64,000 nucleotides of DNA. It comes from Actinokineospora iranica (lineage in GTDB: Bacteria > Actinomycetota > Actinomycetes > Mycobacteriales > Pseudonocardiaceae). Of this stretch, positions 1-8,849 are shown piece by piece. The stretch lies in contig NZ_FMZZ01000018.1 in NCBI RefSeq assembly GCF_900101685.1, forward strand, positions 48,327 through 112,326. Reading direction: 5' to 3'. Under the pieces are notes generated by a model that saw only the letters and a list, made by a program, of their open reading frames with translations, did not search any database and had not been told where the DNA came from. Positions within the stretch are counted from its first letter, which is position 1, and the number at the start of each line of letters is the position of its first letter. The position numbers and the translations under genes were made by a program.

Positions 1-292
1 TGCGCAGGACTTCGGCGACCGCGCGGAGGATGGTGTTTCCTGCGGCGTGGCCGTAGGTGTCGTTGACCCGCTTGAAAGCGTCCAGGTCGAGGTAGAGCAC
101 CGCCCCTGGGCTGCCCTCGTGGTCTGCTTGGCGCAGTTCTCTGGGCGCCTTGTCCGACCACGACCAGTGGTCGTACAGACCGGTGATCAGGTCGCGGGTT
201 GGACGGCCGCACGTGTCGCACCACGGCACGTGCTCGGAGTCGAGTGAGTCGGTGACTCTGGTCGGTGGTGTGTGTTGCTCTTGCACGTACAT
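1..292 (-). CDS. GGDEF-domain protein (putative diguanylate cyclase), 3' part outside window
   Basis: Only the first 97 codons lie in the window. The start ATG (292-290) follows an AGAAAGAAGGGGG ribosome-binding site. The N-terminus has a CxxC pair (WCDTCGRP, about residues 24-31), and from about residue 67 the opening of a GGDEF domain is clear (LYLDLDAFKRVNDTYGHAAG). GGDEF domains condense two GTP into cyclic-di-GMP, which controls development in actinomycetes. The active-site GGDEF motif itself would lie beyond the window edge, so activity cannot be judged. The short cysteine-bearing leader with no membrane segment suggests a soluble protein. Confidence 0.85.
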   Translation of the reverse strand, partial: MYVQEQHTPPTRVTDSLDSEHVPWCDTCGRPTRDLITGLYDHWSWSDKAPRELRQADHEGSPGAVLYLDLDAFKRVNDTYGHAAGNTILRAVAEVLR

Positions 293-554
293 CGGGCCCC
301 CTTCTTTCTTCCCCTCCCGAGTTCGGCGAAGAGCACCGGCCGACCCCTCGTCCGGCTGGTGCCCGCCCCCCAAAATGCGCCGCCGCGCTTCCGTTTCGCA
401 GCGATTCCCTTACACTCTGCAAGCATAGAGCCGGACAGCGACGATATCAACCAGACTTGAGAAGCGTTGGGTCGGATGCTAAATTCTGGTTGCTAAACGT
501 TGGGGGGCAACAGGTTTTTGGAACATGGGTATCCGACCTGCGGAAAGGGGGCCT

Positions 555-1343
555 GTGAGCGGCACCGAGCGTCCCAGGTTCTGGCAGCTCCTCGATCGGC
601 TCTGCAAGGAACGCGGCGTCGGCAATGTGGCGCTCGCCGCCGCGTTGGCCGAGGTGAACTGCCAGGTCACGCCGCAGTACCTGTCGGCGTTGCGCTCCGG
701 CAAGAAGGACAACCCCAGTTACGCGCTGGTGCACGCGCTAGGTCGCGTCCTCGACGTGCACCCCGCCTGGTTCCTCGGCGGCCGCCGCGACCGCGCGCCC
801 GGGTCGGTGGCCGCCGACAGCTTCGCCGTGCGGCTGCGCGCGCTGTTCGAGGCCATCCGCCCGGCCAACGGCGCCCCCTACAGCATCCGGGAGATCGTGA
901 GCCGGGTCCCCGAGCGGGTCGCCACGCTGCCCGGCGACGGGTGGACGCTGTCCGCGCCGACGCTGACCGATCTCTACAAGGGGACCAACGACAACCCCGG
1001 CCTGCGGCAGATCCTGGTGATCGCCGTCGTGTTCGGCGTCGAGCCCTGGTACTTCTTCGATGACGACTACGCCCGCAGGGTGGACGCAGAGGCCACCGCG
1101 CTGCGGATCTCCACGGTGCTGGAGCTTGACGTCCGGGCCGTGGTGATGCGCAGCCTCGGCGGCGACCTCGCCCGGCAGGTCGACTCCCAGGTGATGGGCA
1201 CGGTCATGACCCAGATGGCGCGCGCCTTCTTCCCGGAGAAAGCCGACCAGGTGGAGCAGTTGCTGACCGCGAACGACCCCGCTGGGAACGACCGCGCTGC
1301 GAACGACCCCGCTGGGACCGACGCTGAGCCCGGCCATGACTGA
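555..1343 (+). CDS. tandem helix-turn-helix transcriptional regulator (EspR-like domains)
   Basis: This 262-residue protein has two HTH domains in tandem. The first (about residues 5-75) contains TPQYLSALRSGKKDNPSY, and the second (about 90-190) contains SAPTLTDLYKGTNDNPG. Both follow the pattern of mycobacterial EspR-type regulators, in which the recognition helix is followed by xLRSGxxxNPS. The tail is low-complexity with repeated NDPAG units encoded by short direct repeats around 1269-1325. GTG at 555 is chosen because AAAGGGGG lies just upstream; an ATG at 525 has no such site. The gene overlaps the next by 8 bp, so the two are translationally coupled. It probably regulates this operon, with the metallopeptidase downstream as a candidate partner. 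Confidence 0.75.
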   Translation: MSGTERPRFWQLLDRLCKERGVGNVALAAALAEVNCQVTPQYLSALRSGKKDNPSYALVHALGRVLDVHPAWFLGGRRDRAPGSVAADSFAVRLRALFEAIRPANGAPYSIREIVSRVPERVATLPGDGWTLSAPTLTDLYKGTNDNPGLRQILVIAVVFGVEPWYFFDDDYARRVDAEATALRISTVLELDVRAVVMRSLGGDLARQVDSQVMGTVMTQMARAFFPEKADQVEQLLTANDPAGNDRAANDPAGTDAEPGHD

Positions 1344-1920
1344 CCTGACAGCAGCGATCTGGAAGGCACGAGAGGGATCGCACGGTAACCCTATGAATGG
1401 CAAAGAGCGCAAGAAGGTCGCGAGAGAGCTGGTCGAGGCTCTGGGCGTGACGAGCGCGATCACCACCGAGCAGCTGTGCTACCGGCTGTGCGAGGTGCTC
1501 GGCGAGTGGGAGAAGCGGCCGGTCAAGCTGGCCTTCATCGACGTCCGGCCGATGGGGCTCAGCGGCTGCACCTGGATCTCCAAGGACGACACCGGCCCGA
1601 TGGGCATCGTGGTCTCGCCCGGTCCGAGCTGGGTCTACCGCCTCGGCGTCCTCCTGCACGAGATCGCCCACCGGCTGCTCAAACACGACGCCATCGTGCA
1701 CACCGGCGAGGGTCCGCACCTGTTCGGCAACCTCGAGCCGCAGGCCGAACGCCTCATCGCGGGCCGGACCGACTTCACCCGCAAGGAAGAGGACGACGCC
1801 GAACGGCTGGCCACCACGCTGCACAAGGCGCTGTTCGCCTGGTCGGCGACGCGCAGCCGCGAACCGCTTCCCGTGTCCGCGCCGACCGCGCTGCACCGGA
1901 TAGCCGGATCGCTGGAATAG
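1336..1920 (+). CDS. ImmA/IrrE-family metallopeptidase-like protein
   Basis: A 194-residue protein with the zinc-binding helix HEIAH (H108-H112) in the context VLLHEIAHRLLKHDA, the hallmark of the ImmA/IrrE (COG2856) family. Members of this family cleave or inactivate a cognate HTH repressor; ImmA of ICEBs1 and IrrE/PprI of Deinococcus are the studied examples. The start ATG lies inside the end of the upstream HTH gene (8-bp overlap), so a regulator-protease pair is likely. An alternative in-frame ATG is at 1396. No secretion signal is seen, so it should act in the cytoplasm. The substrate is inferred from the gene order, not shown. Confidence 0.8.
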   Translation: MTDLTAAIWKAREGSHGNPMNGKERKKVARELVEALGVTSAITTEQLCYRLCEVLGEWEKRPVKLAFIDVRPMGLSGCTWISKDDTGPMGIVVSPGPSWVYRLGVLLHEIAHRLLKHDAIVHTGEGPHLFGNLEPQAERLIAGRTDFTRKEEDDAERLATTLHKALFAWSATRSREPLPVSAPTALHRIAGSLE

Positions 1921-1941
1921 CGCCGAGTCCTGGGGGAGTCC

Positions 1942-3207
1942 ATGTCGCCATACGCGACCACTTATCTCTGCGCGGGGGTGGCGTTCGCCACCAGCGCGGT
2001 CAAGATCCGCCACGCGTTCCAGGTCCCCCCGGGGCCGGAAGCCGCGGGCAAACGCGCGCTGCGCCTGACGATCGCCGTGGTGGCCGCGCTGGCCGGGCTG
2101 GTGATGGGCCTGTCCGCGCCGCCCGTCGTGGTCTGGATCAACCGGGTCTCCGGCGTGGCCAACCTGACCGCGCTCATCGTCCACATGGGAATCATCGCGC
2201 TGGCCGCGTCGGCGCAGGTGCTCTTCCTGCTGTGGTCGGCCGACATCTCCGATTCCTGGCCCAGGGTGCGCAGGCGGCTGTGGGTGCTGGCCGCGATCGG
2301 AATCGCCCTGGTCGCGCTGTTCGCCCTCAGCGACGTGCCGGTCGAGCGCCCGGTGGACTACGAGTCGTACTACGCGCGGCAGCCGGTCGTGGCCGTGTAC
2401 AGCGGCCTTTATCTGATCGCCTATGGGGCGGCGCAATTCGGGGTGATCAGCCTCGGGCTGAACTGGTCGCGCTCGCACCACGTCGCGGGGCGGCCCTGGC
2501 TGCGGCGCGGCCTGCGGATCGTGGCCGCCGGCTCGGCAGGCGGGCTCGGCTTCTCGGTGGCCCGGTTCACCGCCATGGCGGGCCAGTGGTTCGGCCTGGA
2601 CTTCGACGCGGTCGCGCTGCCGCTGTCGCTCGCGTTCGGGCAGGTCGGCCTGCTGGCGTTCGTGGTCGGCCTGCTGCTGCCGCCGTTCGGGCCGCCGCTG
2701 GCGACCATTCCCGGCCGGATTCGGGTCTATTTCTGGGAACTGCGCGCCTACCGGCTGCTGCGGCCGCTGTGGAACGCCCTGCGCCCGGTCAATCCCGAAG
2801 CCGTGCAACCGTTGGCGCACAAGGAGAGGTTCAGCGTGCGGTGGCGGGTGATCCGCCAGGTGATGGAGATCTACGACTGGCTGGCCACGCTGCGCCCGCA
2901 CCACGACCCCGAGGTGGCGCGGGACGCCGAGCGGGCCGGTCGCGCGGCCGGGCTGACCGGGGCGGCGCTCGACGACCTGGTTCTGGCCTGCCAGATCAAG
3001 GTCCTGGTGGCCACCAGACCGTGGCTCACCTCCCCGGCGGCGGCCCTGGCCGACCCGCCCGCCGTCGCCGCTGGCGCCACCGAGGCCGTCTACGTCACCG
3101 AGGTGTCCCAGTTGGCGCGCCTGGCGGTGGCCTACGGCTCGCCCCTGGTCGAGTCGGTGGCCAGAGAGCACCTACGCCGCGCCGTCACCAGCCCAGACCC
3201 GGTATGA
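1942..3207 (+). CDS. polytopic membrane protein, MAB_1171c-type putative transporter
   Basis: A 421-residue protein with about seven hydrophobic segments in its first 260 residues, followed by a roughly 150-residue cytoplasmic domain. The first segments are near residues 1-20, 40-60, 75-95 and 110-125, and others follow to about 255. The layout and its position directly after an HTH plus ImmA/IrrE pair match proteins named MAB_1171c family putative transporter in actinobacteria. It starts 21 bp after the metallopeptidase stop (GGGGGAGTCC precedes ATG 1942), so it is the third gene of that operon. No transport substrate is known, and the cytoplasmic tail has no motif I recognise. Confidence 0.65.
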   Translation: MSPYATTYLCAGVAFATSAVKIRHAFQVPPGPEAAGKRALRLTIAVVAALAGLVMGLSAPPVVVWINRVSGVANLTALIVHMGIIALAASAQVLFLLWSADISDSWPRVRRRLWVLAAIGIALVALFALSDVPVERPVDYESYYARQPVVAVYSGLYLIAYGAAQFGVISLGLNWSRSHHVAGRPWLRRGLRIVAAGSAGGLGFSVARFTAMAGQWFGLDFDAVALPLSLAFGQVGLLAFVVGLLLPPFGPPLATIPGRIRVYFWELRAYRLLRPLWNALRPVNPEAVQPLAHKERFSVRWRVIRQVMEIYDWLATLRPHHDPEVARDAERAGRAAGLTGAALDDLVLACQIKVLVATRPWLTSPAAALADPPAVAAGATEAVYVTEVSQLARLAVAYGSPLVESVAREHLRRAVTSPDPV

Positions 3208-3286
3208 CCGCCGTTCCCACCACCACTCGGAGAACCCTGATGAGCCCAGTGCCCCGCCCAGTCCCGCGCGTCCGAGGCGGGGTCCG

Positions 3287-3913
3287 GTGACCCTCGTCGC
3301 CCTGGGGATCTTCCTGCTCTGGCTCGTCCTCGCCTTCGGCGTTCCGATGAGCCGGATGCGCCGCCGCACCGGCGGGCGGGACGCGGGCTTGCGCATCTCC
3401 GGCCCGCTCCAGTGGTGCGGCGAGGCGGCGTTCGGGGTGATCGGGCTGACCGGGCTGGCCAACCCGGTCCTGGACCTGCTCGGCGCGCTGCCCCGGATCG
3501 ACCCGCTCGACCACGTGCCGCTGCGGGTTCTCGGCCTGGTCGTCGCGGTCGCCGGGGTCGCGGCCACGGTGTTCGCCCAGTTGTCCATGGGCGCCTCATG
3601 GCGCATCGGCGTGGACCGCGCCGAGCGCACCGACCTGGTCACCACCGGCCCGTTCGCGGTGGTCCGCAACCCGATCTTCGCCGCGATGCTGCTCACCGGC
3701 CTCGGGCTGTCCCTGGCGCTGCCCAACTTCCTGTCCTTCACCGGCCTGCTGCTGTTGTACGCCACGGTGTCCACGCTGGTGCGCCGCGTCGAGGAGCCCT
3801 ACCTGACCGAGACGCACGGCGCGGACTACCTCGGCTACGCGCGGCGGGTGGGCCGGTTCTTCCCCGGTGTCGGCCGCCTGCGCCGGGCGGACAAGTCATA
3901 CCCGGTTGGATAG
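3287..3913 (+). CDS. isoprenylcysteine carboxylmethyltransferase-like membrane protein
   Basis: A 208-residue, 4-5-helix membrane protein. The C-terminal half carries the ICMT/PEMT-type signature: TTGPFAVVRNPIFAAMLL, followed by a conserved acidic pair (EEPYL) and YLGYARRVGRFFPG. Relatives methylate lipid-linked thiols, phospholipids or small molecules at the membrane using S-adenosylmethionine. In bacteria the substrate of these stand-alone proteins is usually unknown. GTG 3287 is preceded by GAGGCGGGG. It lies 79 bp after the membrane protein gene on the same strand and could be co-transcribed. Confidence 0.75.
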   Translation: MTLVALGIFLLWLVLAFGVPMSRMRRRTGGRDAGLRISGPLQWCGEAAFGVIGLTGLANPVLDLLGALPRIDPLDHVPLRVLGLVVAVAGVAATVFAQLSMGASWRIGVDRAERTDLVTTGPFAVVRNPIFAAMLLTGLGLSLALPNFLSFTGLLLLYATVSTLVRRVEEPYLTETHGADYLGYARRVGRFFPGVGRLRRADKSYPVG

Positions 3914-3974
3914 TCGACAGCGCACACCTTGTGGTGGTGGACTTGAGCGAAGATCATCAACGACTGGAGGCTCG

Positions 3975-4697
3975 ATGACGAGTTGGCCGATTCGCTCGTT
4001 GCTCGCGGTGGTCGGCGCGGTGGCGCTGCTGGCGCCGACCACCGTGACCGCGCAGGCGCAGCCATCCGCCGGGCGGCTGACGGAGTGCTCGCAGACCCAC
4101 ACGCTCGACGACCCGCGGTTCGGCCCCAGGGTGCTGCCCAAGCGGGGAGTCGTCGGCGAACAACTCGTCGGCTACCGGCGCACCGGGAAGCTCACCCCGC
4201 GACGATTCCTGGAGACCTATTACGACTCGGCGGCCAACGGCGGCCAGGGAAGCTGGCGCTACCCGCCCGCCGACGGCTATCTCCTGTCCCCGGAGGGCAC
4301 TCCGGTGATCATCCCCACCCGACTCGCCCCGGGACGGCTTCTGGACCGCTACGGCAGCGAGTACGGCCAGTTCCTCGCCCCGAAGGGTTCCTCGTACGCC
4401 AGCCGGTCCATTCCCCCGCAGAGCCTGGTCAGCACCCCCGCCGCGTACTGCAACTACCGCGCCTATGAGGTTCTCCGGCCGTTCGTCGTGGACTCCGGCC
4501 CGATCGCGCCCTGGTTCGCCCAGCCCGGAGGGGGCTGGCAGTACCAGCTCAAGGCCGCGCACATCCCCGGCGCGCCGTCGCCGCTGAATGTGAAGTGGCT
4601 GCTGGACAACGGTTTCCTGAAGCGGATCATCGGCCCACCGCAGACCCGCGCCGAGCGGGACCTGCCCACGTTCGACCGCGCCCTGTCGTTCGGCTGA
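3975..4697 (+). CDS. secreted TNT-domain protein (putative NAD+ glycohydrolase)
   Basis: A 240-residue protein with a Sec-type signal peptide (hydrophobic stretch about residues 7-25, AQA/QP cleavage region). The C-terminal half matches the tuberculosis-necrotizing-toxin fold: a glycine/proline-rich lead-in (WRYPPADGYL), then DRYGSEYGQFLAPKGSSY, RSIPP, and an APWFAQPGGGWQYQ block. In the Mycobacterium tuberculosis CpnT toxin this domain hydrolyses NAD+. Two cysteines (about residues 38 and 161) could form a disulfide. GGAGG sits 5 nt before ATG 3975. No ESX or polymorphic-toxin N-terminal module is present, so the protein is simply secreted. The small membrane protein encoded next is a possible partner, by position only. 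Confidence 0.75.
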   Translation: MTSWPIRSLLAVVGAVALLAPTTVTAQAQPSAGRLTECSQTHTLDDPRFGPRVLPKRGVVGEQLVGYRRTGKLTPRRFLETYYDSAANGGQGSWRYPPADGYLLSPEGTPVIIPTRLAPGRLLDRYGSEYGQFLAPKGSSYASRSIPPQSLVSTPAAYCNYRAYEVLRPFVVDSGPIAPWFAQPGGGWQYQLKAAHIPGAPSPLNVKWLLDNGFLKRIIGPPQTRAERDLPTFDRALSFG

Positions 4698-4699
4698 GC

Positions 4700-4705
4700 T
4701 AACCT
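4700..4705 (+). promoter_or_regulatory. -10 element of a leaderless promoter
   Basis: TAACCT stands 8 nt before GTG 4714, with no ribosome-binding site between. The same geometry recurs before several other genes in this window. Confidence 0.45.
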
Positions 4706-4713
4706 GCTCGCTT

Positions 4714-5268
4714 GTGACACCACCGAATCCAGAGTTCCGGCGGCGGGTCCGCGAGCTGGCCGAAAGCCAGTGGCGGGAGCCGGTCGTCGTGGTCTACCTG
4801 CGCGAGGTCAAGCCCGAGTTCGACGTCCCCGGCAGGCGCAAGGACGGCACAGTCGAGGGCGAACGACTGGTCCGCCGGTTCTTCTGGAACATCTTCCGCG
4901 GCACGGTGGGCGGCCTGGCCTGCGTCATCCTGTCGGTCGCGGGCGGCGCCGCTGGGCACGTCTTCGGCCGGGACGGAAAGGTGACCGGCCCGGAAAACGC
5001 CCAAGCCCTGGCCCTGGTCGACGCCGCCCGGCCCGCCAACGGCCCCTGGCTGGTCTGCTCCCCGTCCCACGTCGCCGTGGTCGACACCGGCCACACCTAC
5101 CTCGACCCGGCGGGCAGCCCGCCGCCCACAATCCTGTGGCACGCCGAGAAGCCGCACGCGCCCCAGGTCCGACCGGCCCACCGGCGCCTCACCTGGCCCG
5201 ACGGTTCCGAGTACACGTATCACATCAGCGCAGAGGAATCGCGGTTCCTCAAGCAATCGGCGGTGTAG
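4714..5268 (+). CDS. hypothetical protein with one central hydrophobic segment
   Basis: A 184-residue protein I do not recognise. A basic, charged N-terminal third is followed by one hydrophobic, glycine-rich stretch (about residues 52-75) that could span the membrane. The C-terminal part (PWLVCSPSHVAVVDTG) resembles the beta-strand packing of small ligand- or lipid-binding modules but has no diagnostic motif. GTG 4714 has no Shine-Dalgarno sequence; instead TAACCT lies 8 nt upstream, suggesting leaderless transcription. It begins only 16 bp after the TNT-domain gene, which makes an immunity or accessory role conceivable but unproven. Confidence 0.6.
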   Translation: MTPPNPEFRRRVRELAESQWREPVVVVYLREVKPEFDVPGRRKDGTVEGERLVRRFFWNIFRGTVGGLACVILSVAGGAAGHVFGRDGKVTGPENAQALALVDAARPANGPWLVCSPSHVAVVDTGHTYLDPAGSPPPTILWHAEKPHAPQVRPAHRRLTWPDGSEYTYHISAEESRFLKQSAV

Positions 5269-5379
5269 CGCCCGTCGAGCCGGAGTCCACTGGGGATAGT
5301 GCCAGCCGCACCGCCCGGACGACCCCTTCAGCGGCCCGGGGGCATCGGCGTCCGGACGCGTGTCGCCTGCGGGCCGGGG

Positions 5380-6684
5380 TCACGCGCACACCGCGCCGCG
5401 GAAGGGTTTGGCGGGGGATTGGACGGTGTCGGTGGGGTTGGCAGCCCGGACCTGGAAGCAGTACTTCCGGTCGGGCTCGACATCGACCAGGATCGTGGAG
5501 TTTCGGCCCGCGGGCAGGAACCAGGGCTTTTCGCCCTCGGGCATGACTTTCACCATGTAGTCCAGCGGGGTCGAGCCGCGCCAGGTCAGCCGCGCCTTGC
5601 CGCCTTCCTCGCTCGGGTCGTCCAGTTCCACCGAGGTGGACGGTCGCGTGGTCGGACTGCCTGGAGTGGACACTGGACGACTTGGGTCCACAGTGGATGC
5701 CGGTGCGGCAGCGGGCTCTGTGGACAGTTCGGAGGACGGTGTCCGGGTGAGCATGACCACGGCCGCCGCCGCGGCGGTCACGGACAACCCGATCGCCGCG
5801 CGGCGCGCGGCGCGCCGGGACTTCGGCCGGTCGGGCGCGGCGGCGCGGAAGTCGAAGGCGGCGACCGGGGTTCGGCCCGTGACGGGGGTGGCCAGTGGAG
5901 CCGGGGTGGTCGGCGGCGGGGCGATCAGCGCGGCGATCTCGGCCATGCGGGTGGCCACGGCGTCGGCGCTCTGCGGCCGGTGGGCCGGGTCGACGGCCAG
6001 CAGCCGGGCGACCACAGTGGACAGCTCGACCGGCACGCCGGGCCGGTTGACGGCGGGCACCGGTTCCCGCAGGACCCGCAGCACCCGGTCGCCCGCGCGC
6101 TCGCCCAGCCTGCCGGGGTGCGGCGAGCCCCCGGTCAGGGCGAAGTGCAGGACCGCGCCGAGGGCGTAGAGGTCGTCGCGTTCGCCCGGGGCGTCGGTGC
6201 GGATCGCCTCGGGGGAGCGGAACTCGATGGCGTGCAGCGGATCGCGGGGGAACGCCTGCCGCAGAGTCGGACCGGCGTCGGACAGCAGCGGCTCGCCGGT
6301 GGCGCGGAACAGCACGTTGTGCGGGGTGACCCCGCCGTGCACCACGCCCGCCCGGTGGGCCGCGACCAGGGCGGTGGCCAGCGCCCGGCCCAGCGACACG
6401 ACGTCCCGGGCGGGCAACGGGCCCGCGCGCCCGACCAGATCCGCCAGCGAGCGCGCGCACAGTTCCATCCGCAGGATCTGCTTGCCGTCGCGCGCTTCCA
6501 CGCCGTCGACCGGCAGCAGCGACGGGGCGCCGCGCAACGCGGCCCGCTCCCGCTCGAACGCGGTCCTGGTGCGCCGGTCGAACACCCTCGGAAACACCTT
6601 CAGCGCGACGGGAACGCCGTCGCGCTGTCCTGAGTAGACGGTGGCGACCGGTCCGCCGCCCACCACGTCGCCGGGGGTCGTCAT
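5380..6684 (-). CDS. membrane-anchored pseudokinase with C-terminal Fn3-like domain (copy A)
   Basis: A 434-residue protein with a Hanks-type kinase fold at residues 1-265, a proline-rich linker, one membrane segment (about 295-315) and an extracytoplasmic fibronectin-like domain ending in PFRGAVCA. The beta3 lysine (K29, VALKVFPR), a helix-C glutamate and a DAG version of DFG (D136) remain. The catalytic loop HRDxKPxN is replaced by HGGVTPHN (H116-N123), so the catalytic Asp is a Gly. This argues for a sensor or scaffold rather than an active kinase. ATG 6684 overlaps the stop of the upstream gene (ATGA), making it the last gene of the FN3-MoxR-DUF58-transglutaminase operon. A paralogue lies at 17319-18731. 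Confidence 0.8.
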   Translation of the reverse strand: MTTPGDVVGGGPVATVYSGQRDGVPVALKVFPRVFDRRTRTAFERERAALRGAPSLLPVDGVEARDGKQILRMELCARSLADLVGRAGPLPARDVVSLGRALATALVAAHRAGVVHGGVTPHNVLFRATGEPLLSDAGPTLRQAFPRDPLHAIEFRSPEAIRTDAPGERDDLYALGAVLHFALTGGSPHPGRLGERAGDRVLRVLREPVPAVNRPGVPVELSTVVARLLAVDPAHRPQSADAVATRMAEIAALIAPPPTTPAPLATPVTGRTPVAAFDFRAAAPDRPKSRRAARRAAIGLSVTAAAAAVVMLTRTPSSELSTEPAAAPASTVDPSRPVSTPGSPTTRPSTSVELDDPSEEGGKARLTWRGSTPLDYMVKVMPEGEKPWFLPAGRNSTILVDVEPDRKYCFQVRAANPTDTVQSPAKPFRGAVCA

Positions 6685-8849
6685 CGCGGTGCCGCCGCAA
6701 CCTCCATCCGCGTCTCGCGCGCCATGGTCCACCCGTCGCGGCGCAGCACGAGCCTCGGGTCGACGGCCGCCCGCAGGCGCATCGGCCACGGCGTCTTCGC
6801 CAAACCCTTGCGCACCAGCCCGACCGCGGCCCAGGCGCGCGGGCCAGCGTCGTCGTCGGCGCCGTCGGGCGACCAGAGCGTCGCGTCCAGGATATCCGCC
6901 AGATCGGAAAGCCCAGCCGCGACGGTGGGGTCGGAGACAGCGGCCAGCACGTCCCGAACCGTTGTGCCTGGCGTCACCGCCATCCCGTGCGCCCGCAACC
7001 GGTCCCGCGCCTCGAACCAGGCGCCCACCACGGCGCGCGTCCCCGGCGCGCGCCGCCGCCGCCACGCGCGCAGGGCCGTCAGGAGCGGAACAGCGGCCAC
7101 CCCCACCAGGAATGCGCCGGTCACAGCCAGGGCGAGCGTGCGCCACGGCACCCGGAACCCGGAGTCCGGATTCGTCGCGTCCGGCGGGGGCGGTCGGAGC
7201 GCGGGCGCGACGAGATCGGCCGCGGGCGGCAGTTGCGCCCGCGCCCGGTCGGCGGCCTCGGCCAGGCCGCCGCGCGCCGCCCCGGTCGTCGCGGCGCGGG
7301 TCGGGTCGAGCGGGACCCAGCCGACGTTCTCGATCGCCACCTCCGGCCACACCAGGGCGTCCCGGTTGCGCACCACGACCGGCCCGCCGCTGGATGCTGG
7401 CGCGCGGTACCCGACGGCAAGCCGCGCGGGGATGCCCAGGAATCGCGCGAGGACGACGTAGGCGGCGGCGAACTGCTCGCTGGTGCCCACCTTGTTCTTG
7501 AGCAGGAAGGCGCGCAACTGCGGCCATCCGCTGCCCGTCGGGATGTCCGGGCCCTCGGCGAGGTCGTAGTTCTCGCTGAGGAACCTCTCCAGGGCCAACG
7601 CGGTCTGCGCCGACGGCCGAATGTCGCCGACCGCGGTCCGCGCCAAGTCGGCGACCTCCCGGGGCACCGGGCCGAGGTCGCCGATCCGCCGCGCCTCGAC
7701 CTGGTCCACAGCGCCGTCGATCAGGTCGCCCGCCTGGACCGATGGCTCCCACCAGCGCAGTTCGTAGGACACCGGGCCGGTCCGCGCGGGCAGGCGCAGC
7801 GCGCCGGTGGCCTCGTCGACCAGCAGTCGGGGACCGGTCACCGCGGCGGGCAGCGCCTGGCTCGGCACCCAGGGCCCGGCCGCGCCCTCGATCCGGGCGG
7901 TGTGCGATGTGGCGTGCGCGGGCGAGGGCAGCGCGTCGCCCAGCCACCGCTGCCCGCCGTCGGTCGACCACGTCACGCCGTCGAACTTGTCCAGCGCCAG
8001 GAGCCGCCACCGGTCGACCGGCCCGGAGGTGGTGTAGGTGAACACCGGCTCGTCCGGGTGGCGCAGCCTGCTCGCCACCTCGCTGAGCGGGTTGACCACC
8101 CTGGTCGGCTGGGGCACGTGCTGCTGGTCCCGCAGCGAGTACGGGGTCCGCTCGGGTTGCGCGGTCCCCGCGAGCACCGCGCCGACCAGGGCGACCGGCA
8201 GCATCGCGGCCACCACCGGCCCCGGCGCGCCCGCCCGCCCGGTCGCCAGCAGCAAGACCACGGCGACGCCCGCGTACGCCACGCCCGCGACGATCGCCGC
8301 GACCCCGGTGACCGCGCCGAACAGCTGGCTCACCCCGAGCACCGCGAGGCTGGGCAGCAGCGCGGGCAGCGGCCGCCGTCCCGTGCCGAGCAGTTCGACG
8401 CCCGCCACCGCGGCGACGAGCACAGCCAAGGGGACGAACAGCAGCAGATCCGGCTCGGGCCGGGCGGGCCAGGTCGAGCGCAGCGTCAGCAGCCAGGACT
8501 CCGACACCCCGGCCACGATCGCGCGCACGGTCGCCCCGGTGGGCACACCGGCGACGGTGGTGTCCCGCAGGAGAAGCTCCACCAGCCCGAGCAGCCCGGC
8601 GGCGGTGGCGAGCACCGGCCGCCACGGCTGCGACCGGGGGAACCGCGCGCACAGCTCGGTCACCGCGAAGCACGCCACGACCACGACGGCGATCGGCGCG
8701 ACCAGTGCGCGGAACCCGAACACCGGCTGGAACAGCAGCCCCGGCACGACGGCCGCGGCCAGCACCGCCGCCACCGCGATCCGCCCGCGCGCTTCCCGAT
8801 CACCACCGCGATCGGCACCGCGGCCACCGGTTGCGACCCCCTGGATCAT
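6681..8849 (-). CDS. transglutaminase-like (TgpA-type) membrane protein, catalytic residues substituted
   Basis: A 722-residue protein with 6-7 membrane helices in the first 245 residues, an extracytoplasmic transglutaminase-like domain (about 290-560), another helix (about 575-595) and a cytoplasmic DUF4129-like tail. The architecture is that of TgpA/YebA proteins, which accompany MoxR and DUF58 genes. The cysteine of the GxCxxFA motif is Ser here (S457, GTSEQFAAAY), and the usual HAW motif reads ALVW (L499), so Cys and His of the triad are both missing; DPTR retains the Asp. Transglutaminase or protease activity is therefore doubtful. Both ends overlap neighbours by an ATGA. Confidence 0.85.
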   Translation of the reverse strand: MIQGVATGGRGADRGGDREARGRIAVAAVLAAAVVPGLLFQPVFGFRALVAPIAVVVVACFAVTELCARFPRSQPWRPVLATAAGLLGLVELLLRDTTVAGVPTGATVRAIVAGVSESWLLTLRSTWPARPEPDLLLFVPLAVLVAAVAGVELLGTGRRPLPALLPSLAVLGVSQLFGAVTGVAAIVAGVAYAGVAVVLLLATGRAGAPGPVVAAMLPVALVGAVLAGTAQPERTPYSLRDQQHVPQPTRVVNPLSEVASRLRHPDEPVFTYTTSGPVDRWRLLALDKFDGVTWSTDGGQRWLGDALPSPAHATSHTARIEGAAGPWVPSQALPAAVTGPRLLVDEATGALRLPARTGPVSYELRWWEPSVQAGDLIDGAVDQVEARRIGDLGPVPREVADLARTAVGDIRPSAQTALALERFLSENYDLAEGPDIPTGSGWPQLRAFLLKNKVGTSEQFAAAYVVLARFLGIPARLAVGYRAPASSGGPVVVRNRDALVWPEVAIENVGWVPLDPTRAATTGAARGGLAEAADRARAQLPPAADLVAPALRPPPPDATNPDSGFRVPWRTLALAVTGAFLVGVAAVPLLTALRAWRRRRAPGTRAVVGAWFEARDRLRAHGMAVTPGTTVRDVLAAVSDPTVAAGLSDLADILDATLWSPDGADDDAGPRAWAAVGLVRKGLAKTPWPMRLRAAVDPRLVLRRDGWTMARETRMEVAAAPR

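Noticed and set aside
1204..3171. A 655-codon open frame on the minus strand
   Set aside because: It lies opposite the HTH, metallopeptidase and membrane-protein genes, which carry clear motifs and spacing; the antisense product is a His/Arg/Gln-rich shadow.
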